Part shown: positions 15,236-22,315 of the stretch, piece by piece
Position numbering within the stretch: the first letter of the stretch is position 1
Layout: each line of letters begins with the position of its first letter
Origin: Geoalkalibacter subterraneus
Lineage (GTDB): Bacteria; Desulfobacterota; Desulfuromonadia; Desulfuromonadales; Geoalkalibacteraceae
DNA length: 64,000 bases
NCBI RefSeq assembly: GCF_000827125.1
Contig: NZ_CP010311.1
Span: forward strand, 1,860,001 to 1,924,000
Direction of reading: 5' to 3'
The notes under the pieces: generated by a model
The model's database searches: none
The model's input: the letters and a program-made list of their open reading frames with translations, nothing else
Told to the model about the DNA's origin: nothing
Made by a program: the position numbers and the translations under genes

Positions 15236-16540
15236 ATGGAAACGGCGCGACTTCTCGAAATTCTTGCCAGTTATAATCGCTTCTGGACGACCGGGCATCT
15301 CGATGCTGGGATCAGGAGGGATCTGTTGCCGCAGTGTCTGTCACAGGTAGACACCAAGGAGATCGTGGTCCTGAAGGGGGTGCGTCGCTGCGGCAAGTCG
15401 ACGCTGCTGGCACAGGTCATGGATGCGCTCCTGCAAGGGGGGATCCGTCCACAACAGTTACTGAGGGTCAATCTGGAGGAGCCTCTCTTTACAGCCGAAG
15501 CATCGGTCGAGTTGTTGGAACAGATCTATCGCACCTGGCGGGAACGCGTTTGCCCGGAAGGCAAAGGGTATCTCTTTCTTGACGAGATACAGAACATCCC
15601 CGGCTGGGAGGGATGGGTGCGTGGCCGTAGCGATACCGAGGACGTGAAAATCTTCGTCACCGGCTCCTCGGCACAGATGCTCTCCCGCGAGATCGGCACC
15701 AAGCTTACCGGCCGACAGGTCTCTTTCGAGGTCTATCCTCTATCATTCAGTGAATTCCTCCGTTTCAAGGGGGTGGAAGTTCAGTCAGAACTTGAATATA
15801 TCTCAAACAAAACCTTGATTCGACATCATTTTTTCGACTACCTGAAGTACGGTGGTTTTCCCGAGGTGGCTCTCAGGCAGGACGATGCCGACAGGGAACT
15901 TCTGCTGAAGAATTACTTTGAAGATATTCTTTATCGGGACATCGTGACCCGCCATGAGATCCGTGATGTTGCCAACCTTCGCAACCTCGCAGTCTTTCTT
16001 CTGACAAACAACACCAAGCCGACCAGCCTCAACAAACTCAAGGGCAACTTTTCCATCTCCCAGGACAAGACCGAGAATTACCTTTCGGCAATTCTGGAGA
16101 GTTATCTGACCTTTCAGCTGCAGAGGTTCAGTTGGTCTCTCAAGAGCGTACAGCGGGCTGGATTCAAGCCCTACGCCATCGACACGGGCTTGCGCAACCG
16201 GGTGGCTTTTTCCTTTTCCGCCGAAACAGGGCGTCTGGTTGAGAACGTTGTCCACAATCACCTGCGCCGCTGTCACGAAGAGATCTACTTTGCGATCGAC
16301 GGGGGGGAGACCGACTTCATCGTCAAGGAGGGGCTGAAGATCGTCCGGCGCATTCAGGTCTGGTATGAGGATGCACCGCAGTCGGAGATTCCTGAGCGCG
16401 AACTGGCCGCCTTTGAAAAGTTGCAAGGGGATGACGCGGAGTGTCTGTTGCTCACCAACGACCTGGAGAAGGATACGGAAATCGGGCCAACAAAAGTGCG
16501 ATGTCTGCCGGTGGTGAAGTATTTGTTGTTGGGAAAATAA
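15236..16540 (+). CDS. AAA ATPase with DUF4143 domain
   Basis: A 434-residue protein of the AAA_14/DUF4143 type. Walker A is GVRRCGKSTLL (about residue 50), Walker B is YLFLDEIQNI, and a sensor-like VTGSSAQMLSREIGT follows. The C-terminal DUF4143 half (QRAGFKPYAIDTGLRNRV, then GRLVENVVHNHLRR and GGETDFIV) ends like an archaeal-type nuclease-related fold. Such proteins are widespread in accessory regions and their role is unknown. It is a single-gene unit with its own promoter between two boundary repeats. The ribosome binding site is weak. Confidence 0.85.
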   Translation: METARLLEILASYNRFWTTGHLDAGIRRDLLPQCLSQVDTKEIVVLKGVRRCGKSTLLAQVMDALLQGGIRPQQLLRVNLEEPLFTAEASVELLEQIYRTWRERVCPEGKGYLFLDEIQNIPGWEGWVRGRSDTEDVKIFVTGSSAQMLSREIGTKLTGRQVSFEVYPLSFSEFLRFKGVEVQSELEYISNKTLIRHHFFDYLKYGGFPEVALRQDDADRELLLKNYFEDILYRDIVTRHEIRDVANLRNLAVFLLTNNTKPTSLNKLKGNFSISQDKTENYLSAILESYLTFQLQRFSWSLKSVQRAGFKPYAIDTGLRNRVAFSFSAETGRLVENVVHNHLRRCHEEIYFAIDGGETDFIVKEGLKIVRRIQVWYEDAPQSEIPERELAAFEKLQGDDAECLLLTNDLEKDTEIGPTKVRCLPVVKYLLLGK

Positions 16541-16615
16541 TCATGGTTCCGCTCGTAGCCGGGTCGGTCAGGATTCTTCCCGGACGCGGCATAACCCCAA
16601 CAGCTTGTGACTGGG

Positions 16616-16710
16616 TCGGACCTACCCAAGTGTTTGAATATACAGCAAAACTCTCCGGTTTAATGCCTGTTTTTCGGACTTAAAGGGCCCATTTGGGCTG
16701 CAAAATGACA
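16616..16710. repeat. About 95-bp structured island repeat, copy 2
   Basis: Partner of 14863-14956. It begins TCGGACCTACCCAAGTGTTT and ends CTGCAAAATGACA. It lies between the ATPase gene and the DsrE fragment, so both copies border gene units. The preceding 16541-16615 has a further GGGTCGGTC half-motif. Confidence 0.65.
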
Positions 16711-17129
16711 TGTTTAAGGGAAAGGCGAGGGGGGCCGGGTTTTTCACATTGAAGAACGCGGTGGCCTGTCGAATTTTGAAAAGATTCCGGCAGCTTTCAG
16801 ATAGGGAGATAAGACAGACTAAAAAGGACGCAAAAACATCGCTTCCGAATTTTCCCAAAGCAGTCATCGTCTTCCATGACGAAGCGGTCAAATTCCTTTC
16901 CACCGATCGCAAGGGGAGCAAGGAGGAAAATGATACGCTTGATAAAATCGCCGAAACGATTCGCCAGGCTAAAAAAGACGGGGTCAAAATGGAAGTCTGT
17001 ATGTATGCCGTCAAGATCTTTGGCGTCGATCCCGATACCATCATGCCCGAGATCGAAAAAGTCGAAAACGGTTGGATCTCCGTTTCCGGCTATCAGGCTC
17101 AGGGTTACTCCTTGATTACCGTACCGTAA
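16710..17129 (+). pseudogene. DsrE-like protein lacking its normal N-terminus
   Basis: The last 90 or so residues (LPNFPKAVIVFHDEAVKFL, KKDGVKMEVCMYAVKIFGVD, GWISVSGYQAQGYSLI) are a good DsrE-family C-terminal portion. The first 45 residues, which start at the very end of the island repeat, do not resemble the family. The 5' part appears to have been replaced. It may still be expressed, but I would treat it as a truncated gene marking the right edge of the array. DsrE proteins act in sulfur relay; no partner is nearby. Confidence 0.6.
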
Positions 17130-17148
17130 CAAGCGCCGAGTGTAAAAC

Positions 17149-17183
17149 AGCAGCCCTCTCAGAAAAAGGGGGCTGCTGCTTTT
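17149..17183 (+). terminator. Rho-independent terminator
   Basis: AGCAGCCC / GGGCTGCT stem with a 13-nt loop, followed by GCTTTT. It ends the DsrE-fragment transcript. Confidence 0.75.
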
Positions 17184-17209
17184 CAAAGCCTGGCGGGGCA
17201 GGCGAGAGG

Positions 17210-17455
17210 TTAAGGACTGACGACGATATTCACTGTTTCTGTTTTCTGATCATATACGATTCTGGCTTTTTTGTTTTTCAACTGCCGACAAACCTGCTCG
17301 ACCTTTTCCTCCAGCGTGCATCCGGGGTCACCCCAGTCCGCTCCGTCCCTGCTCACAAACTCCTGAATCATGCGGCGCAGTGTCTCCGGGTTGATCTGCC
17401 CGTACGGGACTTCGATTCCGTCTTCAATCTGTGTGGTATTTTTCCCCCGTGTCAC
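17210..17455 (-). CDS. YheU-like (UPF0270) small protein
   Basis: An 81-residue protein. VPYGQINPETLRRMIQEFVS, RDGADWG, TLEEKVEQVCRQL and a final IVYDQKTETVNIV match the YheU/UPF0270 pattern (about 72 residues). Function is unknown in all species as far as I know. It starts at GTG 17455, which shares a base with the stop of a short upstream frame. Confidence 0.75.
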   Translation of the reverse strand: MTRGKNTTQIEDGIEVPYGQINPETLRRMIQEFVSRDGADWGDPGCTLEEKVEQVCRQLKNKKARIVYDQKTETVNIVVSP

Positions 17456-17548
17456 TACAACCCCTTTTTCTCAAAAAACCGGAACAGCGCCAACCCGCCG
17501 ACAATCATGACTGGGATCACGAAGCGCCGTGTTTTTATCTTTATCCAT
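17455..17548 (-). pseudogene. Short membrane-peptide gene, apparently frameshifted
   Basis: A GGGAG ribosome binding site and ATG 17548 start a frame (MDKDKNT...) that has no hydrophobic stretch. In the next frame the same DNA encodes a convincing single membrane anchor, RRFVIPVMIVGGLALFRFF, ending at a TAG that overlaps the YheU GTG. A one-base shift near the start would join the two, so this is a broken or misread small gene. Confidence 0.4.
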
Positions 17549-17717
17549 AAAATCTCCCTGGGCAGGCAATTGAAATTACTCTGCATTTTATCATAGATTG
17601 AGTGAAATTCAGGCCACTAGGGCACGTCTGGCATATTACGCATCTCTGTGAGAAAATGCGTAGGTCTGACCTGAAAAAGTCCTTTTCTTTTCAGAAAACA
17701 CGTGAACTAAAGGCGGG

Positions 17718-17939
17718 ATGCATTTGATTATGGAAGAAATTTCTCTTGATGGCCGGGACTTTATCGAACTGCACAATCTGCTCAAGGTGACCGGTCTATG
17801 TCCCAGCGGCGGCCAGGCCAAGGCGCTGATCGCCGAAGGCCTGGTACGGGTTGATGGGCAGGTCGAATTACGTAAACGCTGCAAGATCCGCAGCGGTCAG
17901 GTCGTTCATTTTGACGGCCGGCAGGTCGTTGTCATCTGA
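17718..17939 (+). CDS. YbcJ-like S4 RNA-binding protein
   Basis: A 73-residue single S4 domain: FIELHNLLKVTGLCPSGGQA, then LIAEGLVRVDGQVELRKRCK and a terminal basic-acid pattern, as in the YbcJ family. It is presumed to bind structured RNA. ATG 17718 or ATG 17730 could be the start; the only purine-rich site (GGCGGG) suits neither well. The convergent VWA gene ends 51 bp away. 17549-17717 holds no gene I can support. Confidence 0.8.
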   Translation: MHLIMEEISLDGRDFIELHNLLKVTGLCPSGGQAKALIAEGLVRVDGQVELRKRCKIRSGQVVHFDGRQVVVI

Positions 17940-17989
17940 ATGCCGTGCTTGCGGCAGAAATCCTGCCGCAAGCACTATGGCGAAGAGGT

Positions 17990-20035
17990 TTACTCTCTGG
18001 TCAGATATTCCAGGGTGATGATGACGGTGCGGTTGAAGGCTCGGGTTTCCGGCAGGCTATTGTCGTAGGGCGGGTCGGCCGCCCCCACGCCGCGATACTG
18101 AATGCGTCCGTCGGCATTGCTGTCGGCTTGCTGCAGCAGATTGTAGACAGCTTCTGCGCGGCGCTTCGACAGCTCGAGGTTGTATTCGTCAGAACCGATG
18201 TTGTCCGTATGACCGACGATTTCGGCACGACCCTGCGGCAGATCACGGATGCGCTCGGCGATCTGATTCACGATCTGTTCATTTCGTGCATCGATGGAGT
18301 GGCGGTCGAAATCAAACAGAATCAGGGCGTACTTTTCCTGAACTCGAAAATCAAGTTTCTGTGCCAGCCGCTGGCTGGTCTGGATAAACTGCACCTCAAT
18401 CGGCTCGGTTTCAACGGATACTTCCTGGTTTCTGCGATCCTTCACCGTCATATCGACCTCAATGCGTCCTGCGGTTCCTACCTCATATGGGTCGGCGAGT
18501 TGCAATGGGATACGGTACTCATCCGCGGGCGCTCCTTCTCCGGCCAGCACCGCCAGTTCTTCACCGCCGCTGAGGGCGCGGATCTGCCACGCGGTGATAT
18601 CATAGACGTTGTCAATGGAAGGGCGCACGATGAGGTCGGTGGAGTCAAGACGGTAACTGGTATAGGTGCTGCGAACCAGGTCCAGAAGGGCCGGGTGCTC
18701 TGAATGAATCTCCACGCGCTGGTTTTCTGATCGTCCTTCCGCGAGGCGGCTGGTGCTCGGTTTCTCGGGAAGATTGCGGGCTTCGATTTGTATGCGTGCG
18801 GGATCGATGTTCCAGATGTACTGCAGATAGGTTCGGACCGCTACGGCGCGCAACCGGGAAAGATCCTGCCGACCCTTCTCCTCGCCGTAATTGGAATTGC
18901 ATCCGACCAGCGTGATGGTCGCATCAGGGTTTTCGCGCAGCCGCTTGCCGATGATATCCATGACATGTGCGTATTTTTCAAGAGTTCCGCGCAGATCCTG
19001 CTCATCAAACATCTGTGTGGCCGCCTGTTGGTCGAAGCGGTGATAGCGTTGTGGGATTTCGCTTGAACCGGTTTCAAAATAAAGATAGCCCAGCAGCGGT
19101 GAGGCATCGATGGTTTTAACCTCTTCGATGGTCAGGTTGGTGGGTGACACGGAAAGACCCCCTTCAAGGGGAAACAGGTAGCTGATGATATAGTTGGACT
19201 GCAGTTTTGACGCGACGGCCTGAAAAACCGGCACCAGTGTGGTCGCTTCCCTTGCTTTCCATGCCTGGCCCCCGCTGCGGTCAGCAAAAGATTTCAGGAA
19301 GGGGTCGAGGTCGGGACCGGGCATGAAATCGACGGCGTGCGCCTCGAACTGATCCAGTTTCTGTATCGCCTGGGTGACATCGTTGCGGGTGAAATTGCTG
19401 TTGAGGTCTTCACCGTCGGAGAACACCACCATGAATTTGGGTGCGTCTGCCGGCATGCGGCTGACAATGTCCAGACCGCCGAGCATGCCTTCGTACAGAA
19501 ACGTATTGGCTGTCAGGCTTTGGCGGTAGACTTGATCCACGTAATTTTTCAGATCGACGGTGCTGCTTGAAGTAAAGGTCTGTACGTGCAGGTCGCGGCC
19601 GCCCATACGCTGGGTGCCGTGGTCGTCAAAAACGACCAGGTGAATCTGATCGATGGGACGTACGATCTTGAGCAGCTCGTCCATGGCGGCCAGCAATGGT
19701 TTTACGGCCTTACGCTGCTGCATGGAGCCTGAGTTGTCGAGCACGAGCACAATATGGCGGGGTACGTCGATATTTTCCTTGAAAGATTCCACGGCGACGA
19801 TCCGTGCCTGTTTGCCGAATTGCGTAATCGTGAAATCCTCGGCTCCCAGCCCGAGAACGGGTTCCTCCTCGGCGTCGGCGACCCGAACCAGGATTTTGCC
19901 CTCCTCAAGAAAGCGCTCCAGGGAAACAGTGCTTTCCGGATGGGTTGAGGCGATGGTCAAATCCTCGGTTTCCTGGGCAAAGCCCGTTGCACAAAGCAGA
20001 AAAAACATCAGCAGTGTAAAAATATTTTTTTGCAT
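17990..20035 (-). CDS. Secreted von Willebrand A protein with two OmpA-like domains
   Basis: A 681-residue protein starting at ATG 20035 behind GGGAGG. Residues 1-20 are a signal peptide (KNIFTLLMFFLLCATGFA-Q). The VWA domain has an intact MIDAS start, VLVLDNSGSM (Asp 100). Two OmpA-type peptidoglycan-binding domains follow: about 319-455 (FETGSSEI, then GCNSNYGEEKGRQDLSRLRA) and about 569-681 (FDFDRHSID, GHTDNIGSDEYNLELSKRRA). The role is probably periplasmic adhesion or cell-wall-linked structure. The upstream DUF2254-like remnant is in the same frame with no stop between, so a longer fused frame exists. Confidence 0.8.
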   Translation of the reverse strand: MQKNIFTLLMFFLLCATGFAQETEDLTIASTHPESTVSLERFLEEGKILVRVADAEEEPVLGLGAEDFTITQFGKQARIVAVESFKENIDVPRHIVLVLDNSGSMQQRKAVKPLLAAMDELLKIVRPIDQIHLVVFDDHGTQRMGGRDLHVQTFTSSSTVDLKNYVDQVYRQSLTANTFLYEGMLGGLDIVSRMPADAPKFMVVFSDGEDLNSNFTRNDVTQAIQKLDQFEAHAVDFMPGPDLDPFLKSFADRSGGQAWKAREATTLVPVFQAVASKLQSNYIISYLFPLEGGLSVSPTNLTIEEVKTIDASPLLGYLYFETGSSEIPQRYHRFDQQAATQMFDEQDLRGTLEKYAHVMDIIGKRLRENPDATITLVGCNSNYGEEKGRQDLSRLRAVAVRTYLQYIWNIDPARIQIEARNLPEKPSTSRLAEGRSENQRVEIHSEHPALLDLVRSTYTSYRLDSTDLIVRPSIDNVYDITAWQIRALSGGEELAVLAGEGAPADEYRIPLQLADPYEVGTAGRIEVDMTVKDRRNQEVSVETEPIEVQFIQTSQRLAQKLDFRVQEKYALILFDFDRHSIDARNEQIVNQIAERIRDLPQGRAEIVGHTDNIGSDEYNLELSKRRAEAVYNLLQQADSNADGRIQYRGVGAADPPYDNSLPETRAFNRTVIITLEYLTRE

Positions 20036-20521
20036 AATTCGTCCCTCCCCGGGTTGTCGGCAGTTGTTGCATTCATTAGAAGTGTAGCAGCGTGCGGCGA
20101 TTGCACAATATGAGCCATAGGTTTTCGGGGGGAGCCGTATCGAATTCAGCCTGGCATTTCGCCGGTCAGCCCGAAATTCTTTTGCAGCTGGTTGAAATTC
20201 CTGGTAGCGCGCGTGAACATCGTCGCGGTCCCGCTGTTCGGGGAGTGCTTCGCGGCAGCCGTGATCGACCATCGCCGCCTGGTGCAGCAGGGCTTGTCGC
20301 TGGTTTTCCTCCTGGGTATGCGGTATGAGCGAGACGATCACCTCAAGCAGCCGGATACTCACGGACGCCTTGTCCCTGCTGTTCTGACGGATCTGATCGA
20401 AGGCCGCATCCACTGCTCCGGAAAAAGTCTGCGGGTGGATCACGAGCCGCAGGGCAATTTCCGCCAGCTCGTAAATAAGAAACTCCATGTCCTGCTCGCA
20501 GGTACGGTTGCTGCCAAGAAT
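20036..20521 (-). pseudogene. DUF2254-like membrane protein, C-terminal remnant
   Basis: Minus-strand codons from just after an in-frame TAA (20524-20522) read GSNRTCEQDMEFLIYELAEI and then a region with DQIRQ, SIRLLEVIVSL and ALPEQRDRDDVHARY. The RTxxQDxxF start and the RLLE and DRxxV motifs recall the cytoplasmic C-terminus of DUF2254 proteins. The N-terminal membrane part is missing and the frame runs on into the VWA gene. Assignment is by remembered pattern, so treat it as tentative. Confidence 0.4.
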
Positions 20522-20580
20522 TTATTGAATGGAGAAAGAACGTTTTTCATCCATCCCTGACTTTTTCCGTCTCTCCTTGT

Positions 20581-20613
20581 TTGACAGATGTCTTTTTATC
20601 AGAGACAATTGTC
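20581..20613 (+). promoter_or_regulatory. Promoter and operator of the Xre/RES operon
   Basis: TTGACA at 20581-20586, 17 bp, GACAAT at 20604-20609. The palindrome GACAATTGTC (20604-20613) overlaps the -10 box, matching autorepression by the Xre-type antitoxin. Confidence 0.65.
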
Positions 20614-20631
20614 AAGACAGGAGGTTCCCAA

Positions 20632-21033
20632 ATGAGTGTCGCCGAAATCATCGACTATCCGCAATCACTTTCCGACTGGGTCACTACGGCACGCTCCGGC
20701 ATTCCCAAGCGTGTACTGGATGAACTGGCCGGTATGCTCGGAGTCAAGGTCGCCGATCTTGCGCCGCAGCTGCACGTTTCTGCAAGAACCCTGAATCGGT
20801 ACGGTGCAGACCAGCTTTTACCGGCAGATCTCTCGGAGCGCATCCTGATTATTCTGCGTACTTATGAGCGCGCCCGCGAGGTGTTTGGAGATCCGGCCAA
20901 AGCCTCTGCCTGGCTGAACCGCCCGAATCGGGTCCTGGGGGGACAGACCCCGCTTGATCTGCTCGATACGATCTTCGGTGCCGAACAGGTCATGAATTTG
21001 CTTGGCCGCATCGAGCACGGCGTCTATAGCTGA
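20632..21033 (+). CDS. Xre/ParS-type antitoxin (DUF2384)
   Basis: A 133-residue antitoxin with AGGAGG upstream. The N-terminal half is helical with a helix-turn-helix (LGVKVADLAPQLHVSARTLN); the C-terminal half is the DUF2384/MbcA domain (RAREVFGDPAKASAWLNRPN, then LGGQTPLDLLDTIFG). This domain docks into the NAD site of RES toxins. The TGA overlaps the toxin ATG (TGATG). Confidence 0.92.
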   Translation: MSVAEIIDYPQSLSDWVTTARSGIPKRVLDELAGMLGVKVADLAPQLHVSARTLNRYGADQLLPADLSERILIILRTYERAREVFGDPAKASAWLNRPNRVLGGQTPLDLLDTIFGAEQVMNLLGRIEHGVYS

Positions 21034-21494
21034 TGCGCCTCTACCGCATCGCGCAGGCTGATTTTGCCGAGGATCTTTCTGGGGAGGGGGCACGCCTTTA
21101 CGGCGGACGATGGAATCCGCCGGGGAGGGCGATGCTTTATACCTCCAATTCGACCGCGCTTGCCGCTCTGGAGATTCTGGTGGGCTTTGACTGGGATCTT
21201 GCGCCGACGCTTTCCCTGGTCGAACTCGAAGTGCCTGATCTGCCGCTTGAGATTATTTCAGCGGAGGATCTTCCGGATGATTGGTGCAGCCCGGGAAATC
21301 CCACGCTTCGCAAGATCGGTGCGCAGTGGCTGGATGGCAAAAAGACTCTCGCGCTCCAGGTGCCCTCAGCAACGATTCCGACAGCGCCGGATGGGTTTAA
21401 CATCCTACTGAATCCGGCGCATCCCAGATTTGCGAAGATTAGGATTCGCGATATTTTCGATTTTCAATTTGATACGCGACTAGCAGGTAAGTAG
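21033..21494 (+). CDS. RES-domain toxin
   Basis: A 153-residue RES toxin. GARLYGGRWNPPGRAMLYTS holds the conserved Arg and Tyr/Ser residues, ALAALEILVGFD the conserved Glu, and VPSATIPTAPDGFNILLNP the third motif. Characterised relatives either degrade NAD+ (MbcT-like) or ADP-ribosylate Prs (ParT-like). Key residues appear intact. Confidence 0.9.
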   Translation: MRLYRIAQADFAEDLSGEGARLYGGRWNPPGRAMLYTSNSTALAALEILVGFDWDLAPTLSLVELEVPDLPLEIISAEDLPDDWCSPGNPTLRKIGAQWLDGKKTLALQVPSATIPTAPDGFNILLNPAHPRFAKIRIRDIFDFQFDTRLAGK

Positions 21495-21541
21495 ACAATT
21501 TTGGCCTTTGCAGTCACTGGAATTAATGTCATTATTTGAAA

Positions 21542-21778
21542 ATGAGTCCTACAATATTCCGTGAAGGAAAATACCGTTTCTTCTTTTTCAGTCGTGAAGA
21601 AGAGAGAATCCATGTGCATGTCGTATCCCCGGACGGGGAAGCAAAATTCAGGCTTGAACCAACAGTGGCTTTAGCCGATTACGTCTCCCTGAACAAGCGA
21701 CAACTTCTTCGCCTTCAGAAAATTGTGGAGAAAAGGAAAAATGAAATCATCAGCGCATGGCAAAATCACTTTTATTGA
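21542..21778 (+). CDS. DUF4160 family protein
   Basis: A 78-residue protein: SPTIFREGKYRFFFFSREEE, then RIHVHVVSPDGEAKFRLEP is the typical DUF4160 core (HVHV followed by GEAKFWL-like). The tail is a basic helix. Its 3' end overlaps the next gene by 38 bp in another frame. DUF4160/DUF2442 pairs are common in accessory DNA and are suspected toxin-antitoxin units, but I know of no proven mechanism. Confidence 0.8.
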   Translation: MSPTIFREGKYRFFFFSREEERIHVHVVSPDGEAKFRLEPTVALADYVSLNKRQLLRLQKIVEKRKNEIISAWQNHFY

Positions 21779-22010
21779 AATAACCAATATCTCTCAGCAT
21801 GGATTTTGGATTTTCTATGATGGGGAGGAATTTTTCGTCCCTTTCGAGAAATTCCCGTGGTTTAAAAACGCAGATCTGGAAAAGATCTGCAATGTCCAAC
21901 TAGAGGGGGCCGGGCATTTTTATTGGCCCGACCTTGATATTGATCTAAGCAAAAACATTCTCCGCACGCCCGAAAAGTTTATACTCGTCAGTAAAGACTC
22001 GAGAAATTAG
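21741..22010 (+). CDS. DUF2442 family protein
   Basis: An 89-residue protein starting at ATG 21741 with an AAAGGA site inside the preceding gene. ITFIEITNISQHGFWIFYDG, EEFFVPFEKFPWFKNA and HFYWPDLDIDLSKN match DUF2442 (short DNA-binding-like domain). It is translationally coupled to the DUF4160 gene. Confidence 0.8.
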   Translation: MKSSAHGKITFIEITNISQHGFWIFYDGEEFFVPFEKFPWFKNADLEKICNVQLEGAGHFYWPDLDIDLSKNILRTPEKFILVSKDSRN

Positions 22011-22031
22011 CTTTTGATTGAAAAAAGACAC

Positions 22032-22062
22032 AAAAAACCCCGACTATTGGTCGGGGGTTTTA
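22032..22062 (+). terminator. Rho-independent terminator after the DUF4160/DUF2442 pair
   Basis: AAACCCCGAC / GTCGGGGGTTT stem with flanking A and T runs. The following 22063-22315 shows no convincing gene. Confidence 0.8.
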
Positions 22063-22315
22063 AAAAAGTGTATACGGGAGAGTGTCTCGCCATTGAGAGA
22101 CCTTCGCGGTGGGCAGTATCGTTCAGGACCATTTGACATTGTCAAAGTGCACGTTACCTTTGGAGCAGATCGGGAAAGCCGGTCTTTGATCTGGATTTAT
22201 GGCATAACCCATTAAAAAAATTACAATTTAGATTGCGGTTAACTTCCTTCGTATTTTCTGGTTACGGGCCGTTCTCGCATCTGCCAGGCTGGACCAGGAT
22301 GCCAGGTATCTGCCC

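Noticed and set aside
22018-22215. Plus-strand frame starting TTG 22018
   Set aside because: It runs through a strong terminator hairpin and has no family resemblance.
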